This document shows positions 47,515 to 57,553 of a DNA stretch of 64,000 bases, piece by piece (the first letter of the stretch is position 1; each line of letters begins with the position of its first letter). The notes beneath the pieces were generated by a model. It did no database searches, was not told the origin of the DNA, and saw nothing but the letters and a program-made list of their open reading frames with translations. The translations under genes and the position numbers were made by a program. This DNA comes from Acidipropionibacterium sp. (GTDB lineage Bacteria; Actinomycetota; Actinomycetes; Propionibacteriales; Propionibacteriaceae), in the NCBI GenBank assembly GCA_022647765.1, contig JALCLH010000004.1, positions 1-64,000 on the forward strand. The letters run 5' to 3'.

Positions 47515-49002
47515 CTAGTTGGCCACCCCTTGGCCAATGCAAAGATCACGGATCGCTGGTTTGGAAATTTTACCGTTGCTGTTGAGGGGAATCAATGGAA
47601 CCAGGTGCACCGACGCCGGCACCATATGTTTGGCGAGCCGGGCACGGCAGTGATCGATGACATCCTGGGCGGTCAGCCCCGAACCGTCGCGGCATACTGC
47701 GACCATCTCCACCCGCTCGCCGGCGGCATCGTCGGGCACCCCGACCACCGCCGCCTGGACCAGGTCGGTGAGCTGGAGCGCGACGGCCTCGATCTCCTGG
47801 CTGGAGATTCTCACTCCCCACGACTTGATGAAGTCCTCCCGACGATCGACGACGTAGATGTATCCGTCCTCGTCCACGGTGGCCAGGTCGCCGGTGCGCA
47901 ACTCGCCACCGGGCATCCGGCGGGCGGTCTCCTCGGGGTCGTCGAGGTATCCGGGCGAGATGTTGCCGCCCCGGGCCCGGATCTCGCCAACCTGGCCTGC
48001 AGCCACCTCGGCGCCGTCCTGGCCGACGACCCGCAGGCTCACGCCCGGGATGCCCCGTCCGATGGAGCCCGGTCTGGTCTCGAGCTCTTCGGGTGGAAGG
48101 TAGGACAGCCTCGCCGTCGCCTCGGTCTGGCCGTACATCACGAACAGCTGGGCCTGAGGTTGTGCCGCCCGCAACTCCGCCACCATCGTGGAGGCCAGTT
48201 TTCCGCCGGCCTGCTGGATGAGATGAAGATCGGGGAGGGTATGGCCGGCGAATGTGCTGTTGCGCAGCAGGACGGCGAAGGTGGATGGGACGCCGGCGAA
48301 CCCGGTGCAGTGCTCGGCGGCCATCCGTTCGACGATCTGCTGGGGGAAGGCGGCGTTCGTCTGCACCACGAGGGTGGCGCCGGCCCTCAGGTGGGTGTGC
48401 AGCAGGGAGGCCCCGAAGACGTAGCTGAACGGCAGGACGACGAGCGCCCGCTCACTGGCGCTCAGGGGCAGATAGTCGAGGATGGATTGAGTGTTGGCCT
48501 CCAGGTTGGCATGGGTCAGCCGCACCACCCGCGGACGGCCCGTGGTGCCGGAGGTGAAGGCGAGCACGGCGTCCGTGCCGGGAGCCACATCGACGAAGGG
48601 CAGCGGAGTGCTGGGCTCCTGAGCCGGGTGGCGGTCCCAGGCGAGCGGAAGAGCGGGACCGAGCCGGCCGGCGAGCCGGCGCGACTCCATCGGCCCGAGA
48701 AATGCGGCCCCGGCGCCGATCCATCCCGCCCGCGCGGCGATCTCCTCCGGCGTGAGGGTGTGGGCGATCGGTATGGCGACCATGCCCGCCGCGAGGATCG
48801 CCAGATAGGAGGCGGCCCAGCCGAATCCGTTGGCGCCGACGAGCGCGACCCGGTCCCCGGGGCGCAGGCCGAGATCCGCGAGGGCGCCGGTCCTGCGCAG
48901 CACCTCTGCCCGGAGCTGGCCGTAGCTGTGCGTGCCATCGCCGTCCACCAGGGCTTCGGCATGGCTGTCGGCGTGGCCGAGGAAGAACTCGCCGATGTTC
49001 AT
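47515..49002 (-). CDS. AMP-forming acyl/aminoacyl ligase
   Basis: A 495-residue adenylate-forming enzyme of the ANL family that activates a carboxylic acid with ATP and passes it to a thiol, here perhaps the carrier protein at 43.2 kb. Motifs: FTSGTTGRPR (A3), YGQTEA (A5), RTGD (A7), RREDFIKSWGVRISSQEIE (A8) and the C-terminal NSNGKISKP with catalytic Lys478 (A10). The acid cannot be deduced. It starts nine bases after asnB 2 and ends 16 bases before the SGNH-like gene, so all three are one transcription unit. Confidence 0.88.
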   Translation of the reverse strand: MNIGEFFLGHADSHAEALVDGDGTHSYGQLRAEVLRRTGALADLGLRPGDRVALVGANGFGWAASYLAILAAGMVAIPIAHTLTPEEIAARAGWIGAGAAFLGPMESRRLAGRLGPALPLAWDRHPAQEPSTPLPFVDVAPGTDAVLAFTSGTTGRPRVVRLTHANLEANTQSILDYLPLSASERALVVLPFSYVFGASLLHTHLRAGATLVVQTNAAFPQQIVERMAAEHCTGFAGVPSTFAVLLRNSTFAGHTLPDLHLIQQAGGKLASTMVAELRAAQPQAQLFVMYGQTEATARLSYLPPEELETRPGSIGRGIPGVSLRVVGQDGAEVAAGQVGEIRARGGNISPGYLDDPEETARRMPGGELRTGDLATVDEDGYIYVVDRREDFIKSWGVRISSQEIEAVALQLTDLVQAAVVGVPDDAAGERVEMVAVCRDGSGLTAQDVIDHCRARLAKHMVPASVHLVPLIPLNSNGKISKPAIRDLCIGQGVAN

Positions 49003-49011
49003 TGCCGCAGC

Positions 49012-50883
49012 CTAACTGCCGACAGGGCCACTGGCGCGCCGTTCGCGCTGCCATCCTGTGATGCAGACCTCGTGCCAGATCTCGAGGGAGAGCAGCGTCC
49101 AGATTCGGCTCTCCTCGCTGAATCGCCCGCTCTCGTGGCGGGTGAGCAGTCTCAGCACCGCCTCGCGGTCGAGGGCAGAGGCCACGAAGGAGTCCGGCCC
49201 GGTCAGCCTGTCCCAGGCGCTCTCGCGCAGACCGGCGCGGAACCACTCGTCGAGAGGCACCCGGAATCCGACCTTGCGCCGAGAGACGACCTCGTCGGGG
49301 AGATAGCGCTTCGCCACCTCTTTCAACAACCACTTAGAAACGCCGTCGCGGACCTTCATCTGAGAGGGAAGTCCGAAGGCGAACTCGACCACCCGGTGGT
49401 CCAGCAGCGGGGGGCGCAGTTCCAGCGACGCGGCCATCGTCATCCGATCGCCGCGTTCCAGCAGGTTGTCGGGAAGCCAGCTCTCCAGGTCGAAGCGCAG
49501 CATCCGGTCGATGTCGTCGACCCCCTCGGGAACGGCGCGCAGACGGTCCGGCGACGGATCGCCGCCGACAAGCTCTCGTCTCTCGGCCTCGGTGAACGGG
49601 GCGAACCATGTCGACAACTGACCGACCTCGGATCCGGCGGTCATCGCACGCAGGGCGATCCGAGACCGCGCGAGACGCCTCGGGAGGCGGGCCTCCACCA
49701 GTCGGCCCACCGCCGACCGCGGCCCGGCTGGAATCCGCCTGGCCAGCCCGCTCAACCCGGCGTACCGGTACTTGGGGTATCCGCCGAAGAGCTCGTCGCC
49801 GCCCTCTCCTGAGAGCACGACCGTGACGCGTTGCCGGGCCGCCTGGGCGAGTCGGTAGACCGCGATATCGGCCGGCTGCGACATCGGGGCGTCCCGATGC
49901 CAGGTCAGTCGTGGCCACAGATCGAGAAAATCCTCTGCCCGCACATCGACCTGGTGATGCCGGGTGCCGAGGCGGTCGCTGACCTTCTTCGCCCATGCCA
50001 GCTCGTCGTATCGGGGATTCCCGAATCCTGCAGCAAAGGTCTCGACCGGAGCCGATCCGCGCAGCTGCTTCATGATCGCGACGATGAGGCTGCTGTCGAC
50101 CCCGCCGCTGAGGTAGGAGCCCACGGGGACGTCGGCGACCAGGGCGGCCCGCACGGCGTCCCTGATCGTGTGGTCCGCCTCATCGACCACACTGCCGAGC
50201 GCACTCATCGGCCGCGGCCGCATCGGCGGCGGGGACCAGTATCGGTGGACGGTCGGGTCGCCGGACTCCCCGACCTCGATCCGGTGCCCGGGCTCCAGCT
50301 TGGAGACGCCGGCGAACAGCGTGAACGGGGACGGTACCGATCCCCCCGTCAGGTAGGCGTCCAGGCTGTCGGGGTCGACGCTGGGCGGGCGGCCGGTGTA
50401 GGCGTGGATCGCCTTGACCTCGGATCCGAAGATCACGCCGCCGGCGTCGCGCCGGTAGTACAGCGGCAGGATGCCCAGCCGGTCCCGCACCAGGTGAAGG
50501 GTCCGGCTCGGGTGGTGGAAGGCCGCGACGGCGAACTGGCCGCGAAGCCGGTCGACGAACTCGATGCCGTGGCGAACCAGTCCGGCGAGGAGCACCTCGG
50601 TGTCTCCCTCGGTGCTGAAGGGATAGTCCAGATCCTTCCGCAGCTCGCGATAGTTGAAGATCTCGCCGTTGAACACCACGGACCAGGAGCCATCGACAGC
50701 GTGCATCGGCTGGTGGGATCCGGCCAGGTCGATGATGGAGAGCCGGGCATGGGCGAGCCCGAGGCCACCTTCGGTCCACACCGCCGATTCATCGGGACCT
50801 CGATGGCGCAGCGCGTCGGCCATCGCCTGCAGCCTGGGCGGCGACGCCGCCTGTCTGCCGAAGACTCCTGCGATGCCGCACAT
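49012..50883 (-). CDS. Asparagine synthase-type amidotransferase 2
   Basis: A 623-residue intact glutamine-dependent amidotransferase. Cys2 nucleophile (MCGIAGVFGR), RHRGPDES and FNGEIFNY in the glutaminase; LSGGVDSSL and SGEGGDELFGGYPKY in the synthetase domain. It is closer to the exopolysaccharide-associated amidotransferases than to housekeeping AsnB by gene context, and it shares little detail with amidotransferase 1. The ATG shares one base with the stop of the upstream glycosyltransferase (TGATG). Probably amidates a sugar acid or a carrier-bound intermediate. Confidence 0.88.
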   Translation of the reverse strand: MCGIAGVFGRQAASPPRLQAMADALRHRGPDESAVWTEGGLGLAHARLSIIDLAGSHQPMHAVDGSWSVVFNGEIFNYRELRKDLDYPFSTEGDTEVLLAGLVRHGIEFVDRLRGQFAVAAFHHPSRTLHLVRDRLGILPLYYRRDAGGVIFGSEVKAIHAYTGRPPSVDPDSLDAYLTGGSVPSPFTLFAGVSKLEPGHRIEVGESGDPTVHRYWSPPPMRPRPMSALGSVVDEADHTIRDAVRAALVADVPVGSYLSGGVDSSLIVAIMKQLRGSAPVETFAAGFGNPRYDELAWAKKVSDRLGTRHHQVDVRAEDFLDLWPRLTWHRDAPMSQPADIAVYRLAQAARQRVTVVLSGEGGDELFGGYPKYRYAGLSGLARRIPAGPRSAVGRLVEARLPRRLARSRIALRAMTAGSEVGQLSTWFAPFTEAERRELVGGDPSPDRLRAVPEGVDDIDRMLRFDLESWLPDNLLERGDRMTMAASLELRPPLLDHRVVEFAFGLPSQMKVRDGVSKWLLKEVAKRYLPDEVVSRRKVGFRVPLDEWFRAGLRESAWDRLTGPDSFVASALDREAVLRLLTRHESGRFSEESRIWTLLSLEIWHEVCITGWQRERRASGPVGS

Positions 50884-52088
50884 CAGCGTTCCCCCGCAAT
50901 CTCGAGCAGTGCCTCGGCCCGTCCGGCCCAGGAGTACGGCCTCACGAACTGCGCCCGCTGATCGGGGGCTCCGGGATCGGCCAGGGCCGCCCGCAGCTCG
51001 TCGACGAAGGCCGACCGGTCTGCTGCGACCCGCACCTGACCGCGATAGGCCTCGACCTCCGGATAGTCCATGGTGACCACCGGAAGGCCGAGTGCCAGGT
51101 ACTCCTTGATCTTGATCGGATTGGCGAAGCGGATCCACTCGTTGTCGAGCCACGGCATGATGGCCGCGTCGAATCCCCGCCCCAGGGAGGGGATCTCCCG
51201 ATAGTCGCGGAATCCGAGCCAGTGGACGTTCGCCAACTCTGTCAGCTCGTCCATCGGGCAGGTGGCGTCGCCGATCAGCACCAGGCTCGCCTGCGGCAGC
51301 GCCCGGGCGGCCCCGGCCAGCAGTTTCATGTCGACGACGTAGTCGTCCAGACCACCGAAGAACCCGATCCGCGGGCGCGGGATCTCCTGGATGTCCGGAT
51401 GGACCGGCCCGTCCTTCGAGAAGTGATCGAGATCGACGCCGTGGTCGATGAAGAATGACCTGGCCCCCACCAGGGGCTCGTCCCGGCGCATCAGCTCATG
51501 GCTCACGTAGAGCACGTGATCGGCATGGCTGAGGAACTGCCGTTCGAGATCGGCCACCCATTGTCCATCGGCCTCCGGAAAGGCGGACTGGAGGTCCGAG
51601 CGGTTGAAGATCAGCGCCGATCGGGCCATCTTCTCCACGACCGGCCAGGCGGTCGGGATGGTGGCGCCGACTGCGGGCGCCCTGGGCACCCCGGAAAGCC
51701 GGGCGGCCAGCCCGACCTGGCAGCGGATGAGCAGCGCGTTGAGCCGGTACAGCGGACCGTTGGAGCCGTAGACCGGAAGCATCAGCGGGGTGTAGACGTG
51801 GAAGTTGGGCAGTTCGGGGAGGGGGCGTCTGAGGAACCTGGTCATGCTGCGCAGCTTCCGCAGGATGCGCCGACCGGGGTTGGTGCTGATTCCGGGCCCC
51901 GGCCTCCGCAGGCCCAGGCTGTTGACCACCAGGACCGGGCGGCTGCGGGCGACCTCCTTCATCAGCTGGAAGTCCGAGTGCGCCTGGTTGTGGTACCACC
52001 AGTCCTGAGCCGCGAACCAGATGAATCCCCGCGCCGCACGGGATTCATGGGAGGAATCCAGATGGTGTCGCACCGACGCCCCGCTCAT
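50883..52088 (-). CDS. Glycosyltransferase (GT-B fold)
   Basis: A 401-residue cytoplasmic glycosyltransferase. The N-terminal Rossmann half begins with IWFAAQDWWYHNQAHSD; the C-terminal half shows RPRIGFFGGLDDYVVD, the VHWLGFRDYREIPSLGRGFD acceptor/donor loop and NPIKIKEYLALGLPVVT. The last matches the GT4-type E-x7-E sugar-nucleotide region in a reduced form. ATG 52088 overlaps the next upstream gene by four bases (ATGA). The donor sugar is unknown. Confidence 0.8.
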   Translation of the reverse strand: MSGASVRHHLDSSHESRAARGFIWFAAQDWWYHNQAHSDFQLMKEVARSRPVLVVNSLGLRRPGPGISTNPGRRILRKLRSMTRFLRRPLPELPNFHVYTPLMLPVYGSNGPLYRLNALLIRCQVGLAARLSGVPRAPAVGATIPTAWPVVEKMARSALIFNRSDLQSAFPEADGQWVADLERQFLSHADHVLYVSHELMRRDEPLVGARSFFIDHGVDLDHFSKDGPVHPDIQEIPRPRIGFFGGLDDYVVDMKLLAGAARALPQASLVLIGDATCPMDELTELANVHWLGFRDYREIPSLGRGFDAAIMPWLDNEWIRFANPIKIKEYLALGLPVVTMDYPEVEAYRGQVRVAADRSAFVDELRAALADPGAPDQRAQFVRPYSWAGRAEALLEIAGER

Positions 52089-53476
52089 CGACGCTCCACG
52101 ATGTAGCGGTTCAACTCGTCCTCGTCGTCCAGCGGTACGAGCCTGTTCCCCCACTCGTCATGGCTGCGGGCCGGAATCTCCGGGTAGGTGATCCCGGAGG
52201 GCCGCTCGATGCCCAGGAGCGAGTCATAGACGCCGATGTAGGCCTCGGCCTGGGGCCGCCAGTCCAGCTCCTCGGACACCCGGGTCCGGGCCGAGCGTCC
52301 CAGAATCCGCCTCAGTTCCTCCTCATCGGCGAGCCTCTCGACCGCATCGGCGAAGGCGGCGATGTCCTTCGACGGCACGATGAGGACGCTGTCTCCCCCG
52401 CTGACGAGGGTCTCGGCGAGGTCGAAGGAGACGCTGGGCAGGGCGAAGGCCATGTACTCCATCGTCTTGTTCATCGTCGACAGGTCGTTGAGGGGAGTCT
52501 TCAGATCGGGGCACAGGCCGATGTCGGCTCGGCTCAGGTTCTCCATGACCATCTGGCGGTCCGCCCGGCCGGTGAAGGTCACCCAGTCCTCCAGCCCGAG
52601 CCGCGCGGCCAGCCTCTTGAGATGCTGCAGCGAGTCCCCGAATCCCATCAGGGTGGCATGGAGATCGGTCCGGCCGCGCCGGTGCACGAGCTCGTCCATC
52701 ACGTGGAGCACGTTCTCGACGCCGTCCTGGGGCCCCATGATGCCCAGGTAGACCAGTTCGACCGCATCCGAGGGCCGCGGATCGGGGGGATAGCACGGCC
52801 TCATCATCCGGGTGTCGGGACCGCTGCGCACCACCGTCACGCGATCCGGATCCACCCCGCCCCGGCCGATGGCCTTCTGGCGGTACGACTCATTCGTCGA
52901 GATCACCCGATGGGCCGTGCGATGGGTCATGTGCTCGAGCCAGGCCAACCCGTTGAACTCCATTCGCTGGACCAGTGTCCGGGGCGGCCCGAACCGAGAG
53001 ATGAACAGCTCCGGGTTGAGATCATGATGGTCGAAGACGAAGGCGATCCCCCTGAGCCGGCATGCCAGACCGAGCAACCAGTAGGTGTCCGGCGGGTTGC
53101 AGGCCTGAATCACCCGGAACGGCCGTTCTCTGGCCACGACGGCCGACAGCGCGGCGGTGCGCAGCCAGGAGTAGCCGAACTCGACGGCGAATCCGAGCAG
53201 ACCCTTCGCCTCGGGGGCAGGGCGGTATTTGTAGATGTGAATCCCGTCGATGTCCTCGCGTGGAGGATCACCCGGACCCTTCGGGCAGATGACGCTCACC
53301 TGATAGCCGTTCGCCCGCAGCGCCTGGCATTCGAGCCATACTCTCCGGTCGAATGGCACCGGGAGATTCTGCACAATGATCAGAATGTGACGGTCCCGGT
53401 GACGCGCCTTGCCAGTTGTTCTTCTGGCGGCTCGTCCGCGCTCTTTGCCGGCGACTCGTCCACGCTGTCGAAACAT
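52085..53476 (-). CDS. GT4 glycosyltransferase
   Basis: A 463-residue glycosyltransferase with a basic Arg-rich N-terminus (about 25 residues), then ILIIVQNLPVPFDRRVWLEC. This is the signature of the WbuB/Cap-type GT4 enzymes that add the second sugar to a lipid-linked unit. FDHHDLNPELF, a GDSLQHLKRLA segment and NKTMEYMAFALPSVSFDLAE (donor-binding) follow. Overlaps the following glycosyltransferase by four bases. A 108-base gap with no gene or clear hairpin separates it from wzy. Confidence 0.85.
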   Translation of the reverse strand: MFRQRGRVAGKERGRAARRTTGKARHRDRHILIIVQNLPVPFDRRVWLECQALRANGYQVSVICPKGPGDPPREDIDGIHIYKYRPAPEAKGLLGFAVEFGYSWLRTAALSAVVARERPFRVIQACNPPDTYWLLGLACRLRGIAFVFDHHDLNPELFISRFGPPRTLVQRMEFNGLAWLEHMTHRTAHRVISTNESYRQKAIGRGGVDPDRVTVVRSGPDTRMMRPCYPPDPRPSDAVELVYLGIMGPQDGVENVLHVMDELVHRRGRTDLHATLMGFGDSLQHLKRLAARLGLEDWVTFTGRADRQMVMENLSRADIGLCPDLKTPLNDLSTMNKTMEYMAFALPSVSFDLAETLVSGGDSVLIVPSKDIAAFADAVERLADEEELRRILGRSARTRVSEELDWRPQAEAYIGVYDSLLGIERPSGITYPEIPARSHDEWGNRLVPLDDEDELNRYIVERR

Positions 53477-53584
53477 GATTTCCCCGACCTTCGATGGTGT
53501 CCTGAAACGGGCATCTCGTTCACACGAGGCTCACACTGACTGTCTCCGGTCACTGGAGTCCATGAAGCATCTCACGGGACCGGT

Positions 53585-54984
53585 TCACGAATCGGCCCGC
53601 GCCGAGGGCGTCTCGACCGGAACCTCCGGCCGACCTTCGCGCACCTGCTCTCCCTTCTCCTGGCGCGGTTCGGTCATGCGGTAGAGAGCAGCGCTCAGGC
53701 CGGTGAGCAGGAAGAGCAGACCCACCGACATCGGGAAGGAGAAGGCGTCGAAGAACGCGTAGAGGACTGCGAGGGTGAGCACCGAGGCCGCCAGCGCCGG
53801 TCCTATCTCGGCCGCCTGCGCCTGCCCTGTCCCCGCCGCCTCCCGGCGGTGCGAGCTTCGCGCGGCGGTGACGGCGCTCCACATGCCGGTGCCGAATATC
53901 CCCGCAAGCGCAACCGTGCCGGCGACTCCCAGCTCGACCAGGGTCAGCACCCACTGATTGTCGAAGATGTAGTAGCGAGGCAGAAAGGTGCCGAATCCGG
54001 CCCCCAGCACCGGGGACGCCGACAGGAACTCGGGGACCCTGGCCAGAGCCTCACTGCGCGACTGCGTACTGGGATCATCCGAGGCGCCGGTGAACATGGC
54101 GATCACCGTGGTGGCCATTCCAGGCACCAGCACCGCGACCGCGCCGGCCGCCAGCACTCCCCCCACCAGAACGATGCGCCTCTCCCTTTTCGCCATCGCC
54201 GGCAGACAGGCCAGGATCGCGACGACCAGGCCGATGATCGCCGAGCGGGAGACAGAGATGAGGCACACGACCATCGAGAGGCTTGCTGAGAGCCACCAGC
54301 GGATCTGGACCGGGCTTCCCCTGCGAAAGCCGTTGGACATGGCCGCGGCGATCGCCAGCGGGAGTATGCCGACAAGGACCGCCCCGAACTCCAGGGGATG
54401 GATCGATGTCCCGACCGCACGGGCGAAGACGCCGCGCGAGCCGACCTCCTCCTCCGTTGCGTACTGCAGGCCGGGAACCCGCCCACCCACTCCAGCAGCG
54501 ACCGGCGCGAGACGAACTGCAGCAGGCCCAGCGTCGCGAGCAGGCCGCTCGCCACCACGAGACGCCGGACGATGCGCGCCACATCCTCGACGCCCTCGAT
54601 GCCGTCCAGAGCGACCAGGAAGACCCCGCACCAGGACGCCAGCCGCACCAGGGCGGCGATCGCAGGGCTGATCTGATCGGGCGGCTGCCCCCGCATCATC
54701 GCCTGGGCGAAGCTCACGAGCACCACCACGATGAGGGCGACCACCGCGATCCTGGCAGGCTGATGACGCCGAGCCGTAGCCGTGGTGCCGCCCTCCAGGC
54801 GCCACAGCACCCACCATCCCAGCAGCAGCAGGCCCCAGAGCATCGACGGCCGGCCATAGCTGCCGAGCCCGGAGAGAGTGACGCCGGAGGGTACGGCCAG
54901 AAGCAGCACGATGTAGGCCGTCAGCATCCCCTCGGCACCGAGGGCCCGCGGGTGGGCCTTATCCGACAGGGGCTCGGTGGTCAT
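53585..54984 (-). pseudogene. Wzy-like polysaccharide polymerase / O-antigen ligase-type protein, frame broken once
   Basis: A multi-pass membrane protein of about 466 residues once the frame is corrected, with roughly ten helices. The O-antigen-ligase domain is marked by MVVCLISVSRSAIIGLVVAI and by the large periplasmic loop between about 250 and 330. The frame is lost by one missing base in the C-run 54478-54480 (WVGG then VPGLQYATEEE). This is the clearest single-base deletion of the set. It overlaps the Wzz-like gene upstream by 26 bases. It probably polymerises repeat units or attaches chains outside the membrane. Confidence 0.78.
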
Positions 54985-55741
54985 GTTCCCCTCTTCCGGC
55001 TAGATCCACATCGCCGTCCGGCGGCGGAGACACCGGTGACGAGGGGGTAGCGGGCGAGGGTGACGTCTCCCCCGGATGGGCCGGAGATGACGACGTACCG
55101 TCGTCGGGCGTCGGGGATGTCTGCTGCGCCGCGTCACGCTTCGCCCGGCGGTTCCGGCTCACTCCCTCGACGAACGCGGCCACCAGCACGGTGAGCACGA
55201 CGATCGCGATGCCCGCGGCGCCGGTGAACATCATCCGCGTCTTCTGACTGACCGTCCCCTCCGTGTCGAAGGAGACCGGCACCACAGATATCCGCCGCTT
55301 CTCCGGAATCTTCTCTTCGGCCTGGAGGCTGTCCAGCAGACTGGCGGTCCTGCGATCCATCGCGGCGAGCACCTGCTCCGCAGACGCATCACTCTCGGAC
55401 TCGACGGTGATCACGATCACCGGCCCCGAGGTCGTGGGGTCGCGGACCACCTGCACAGAGCTGGCGGAATGCCCCTTGGTCGCCTGGCCGATGACATCGT
55501 TGGATGCCAGCCCTCTGACCAGGATGTCGGCAGTGGGAGCCAGGCCTCCGACGAACAGATACGGGTTGCTGCCGGTCGGGATACTCCCCTCCCCCGGCAG
55601 CAGAATCTGGGTGGAGGTGCGGGTATAGGTGGGCGGCACCCTGTTCCAGACGCTGACAGCCAGGCCCGCCGCGACCAGAAGTCCGGCCAGCAGGATGTAC
55701 CAGCGGCGAAGCATGGAACGCACGGTCTGAGAGAGGTTCAT
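54959..55741 (-). CDS. Wzz-like chain-length regulator 1
   Basis: A 260-residue protein with two membrane helices (about residues 13-32 and 170-192) flanking an extracytoplasmic alpha/beta domain, the plan of polysaccharide co-polymerases. The C-terminal 70 residues are Pro/Ser-rich and cytoplasmic. No Walker motif is present, so a tyrosine kinase, if any, is elsewhere. Paired with a second Wzz-like gene by a four-base overlap. Confidence 0.72.
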   Translation of the reverse strand: MNLSQTVRSMLRRWYILLAGLLVAAGLAVSVWNRVPPTYTRTSTQILLPGEGSIPTGSNPYLFVGGLAPTADILVRGLASNDVIGQATKGHSASSVQVVRDPTTSGPVIVITVESESDASAEQVLAAMDRRTASLLDSLQAEEKIPEKRRISVVPVSFDTEGTVSQKTRMMFTGAAGIAIVVLTVLVAAFVEGVSRNRRAKRDAAQQTSPTPDDGTSSSPAHPGETSPSPATPSSPVSPPPDGDVDLAGRGEHDHRAPVG

Positions 55742-56517
55742 GCGCTGGTCCTCCTGGAGTTGGAAGGCCCGTCGGGGCCACCCGGCAGGTCACTGACGGC
55801 CCTCGGGTGGCCGACCTTTCGATCCAGTATCACAGCTCCCGATCCACCCACGAGGAGAACAGCGAAAAGAAGTGCCGCGAAGGCCAGCATCTGGCTCGCT
55901 CGTCCCACGGAGACGTGCTGAACACCGGTTGTGAGGGGGATGACAGTGGCAGTGATGTAGGTCTGCGGGCTCGTGTATGCCGAACTCTGCCGGTGCTTCG
56001 AGACCTCGAACACCTTCTTGATGATCTCCTGCTGGGTGGCCTCGACCCATTCGCGGCTTCGCCCCACGATCTGGATCTCGATATCGGCCCTGGAGTACAT
56101 CGCCGACCACTGCCCACCGAGATTCGGCATCGCGACCAGCACTCCCTGCCGCACCCCGACGCCGTACAGCGGAGCCTCATTCGAGGCGTAGGTGGCCGGC
56201 CTCCTGCCCTGGTTGATCTCCGTCGCGACAGCCCCGGCGAAGGCGATGACATTCTCATCGTTGCGACCGCTCTCGGGAAGCAGAGCCTCTCTCTTCGGAA
56301 GGGTGAAGCTCACCGTCGTCGCCGCGGAGTAACAGCCGGCGTCCTTCATCCAGTAGATCCCGAGGCAGCCCGCGCACAGCATCGCCACCACCACGACATA
56401 CCACCGCCGCAGCATCGTCATCAGAACACTCTGAAAGCTCACATCGAGCCCCTCACGCGAGGATCCCGGCAATGCGGGCCCGGTACCGGACTCGTCGGAA
56501 TCACGTTCCTCCGCCAA
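55738..56517 (-). CDS. Wzz-like chain-length regulator 2
   Basis: A 259-residue protein, related in plan to its downstream neighbour: cytoplasmic tail, helix at about 36-55, extracytoplasmic domain, second helix at about 205-228 and a short polar end. Both start their membrane part with an xMLRRWY motif (MLRRWYVVVV here, MLRRWYILLA in the partner), indicating duplication. It could form a hetero-oligomer with the partner to set polymer length. It directly follows the beta-helix lipoprotein gene. Confidence 0.72.
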   Translation of the reverse strand: MAEERDSDESGTGPALPGSSREGLDVSFQSVLMTMLRRWYVVVVAMLCAGCLGIYWMKDAGCYSAATTVSFTLPKREALLPESGRNDENVIAFAGAVATEINQGRRPATYASNEAPLYGVGVRQGVLVAMPNLGGQWSAMYSRADIEIQIVGRSREWVEATQQEIIKKVFEVSKHRQSSAYTSPQTYITATVIPLTTGVQHVSVGRASQMLAFAALLFAVLLVGGSGAVILDRKVGHPRAVSDLPGGPDGPSNSRRTSA

Positions 56518-57553
56518 TCAGGGAGCATCGACGACGGCACCTCGCGCATCAGCTGCGGAGGAGCTGTAGCGGAAGTTGTCCTTCCACTGCGTCCACCCCT
56601 TTCCGCCCTGGACATAGGCGGGCCCCCATCCTGTGCCGGTGAATCGATTGTCGATCGCGCGCAGATCGCTGTACGGATACTTCGTCTGGTTCAGCCCGAG
56701 CTGGTAGCCACCCCCCTCCAGGAGGTTCTTCTCGACGAGCACGTTCTTAATCGGCCCGGCGTAGGTCTGCACAAAGAGGGCGCCCGTCGGGAGCGGTGGA
56801 GTCGCAGTCGAACCGGTTGTTCCGCACGACCAGTGTGCGGCCCGGTCTCTTGCTGATATCGAAATCACGCACGGTGAAGGCGTCGGAGTGGGTGCCGTCC
56901 GCGGCGGCGTCCCCCCAGGCCACCAGGCCGGTGACGTAGTTGTGCTCGACGAGCGCATCGAATTCAGTGCCGGCGTTCATGATCCCGATCCCGCTGCCCA
57001 GGCGATGGATGTAGTTGCCGATCAGGTCGGCCACGCCGATGAAGCCGGTCGCCTGCGCCGCAGCCTTCTCATTGAGCAGGGATCCGTCGATCTCGCTGTT
57101 GCGGATGGTGACCTTGGCGGGTGTCGGCTTCCCAGAGTCGTAGTTCGTGGTGCCCAGAATCGGCATTCCCGGGGCCGCCTCGGTCGGCTGGATGCAGCTC
57201 TTCTCGAGGGTGATGCCGCCCGCCGACAGGTCCAGTCCGTGGGTGATGCGCTTCTGGGAGATCGTGGTGCCGGCCGGGACGGTGCGCGGCCCCCGGTACT
57301 CCGCCAACCCCTTGCAGGTCAGCCCCTCCGGACCGAGACCGACATTGGCCCTGGTGATGGTCCAGCCCGCCGCCGGCGCAGGCGCGGGGGTCTTCGATGG
57401 GGTGGGCGCCGAGCTCCCACCGGCACTGCCTCCTCCAGGGCTCGGCGGTGCCGGCCCCGATGCCGCACCGCACGCCGACAGTGCCGTCAGAGCCAGCCCC
57501 ACTGTCAGCACCAGCCCGCAGACCCGCGCCACTCCTCGTCTACCGCACCGCAT
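56518..57553 (-). pseudogene. Beta-helix lipoprotein, frame broken once
   Basis: A secreted protein of 344 residues if corrected. The signal peptide with a lipobox (ALTALSAC) predicts lipid anchoring, followed by a Gly/Ser/Pro linker and a right-handed parallel beta-helix domain (GWTITRANVGLGPEGL, NSEIDG, LIGNYIHRLGSGIGI). The frame gains a base in the C-run 56783-56785 (FDCDSTAPD then GALFVQTY). The domain is clearly homologous to the C-terminal half of the protein at 59686-61368. It overlaps the rhamnosyltransferase-like gene by 14 bases. Possibly a polysaccharide-binding or modifying protein. Confidence 0.75.

Noticed and set aside
47347-49812. 821-codon open frame antisense to the ligase and asnB 2
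   Set aside because: Antisense shadow; the minus-strand frames carry all family motifs.
42604-50883. Exosortase/PEP-CTERM system
   Set aside because: ACP, ligase and amidotransferase resemble those loci, but no exosortase, PEP-CTERM protein or PEP-related regulator is visible in the window.
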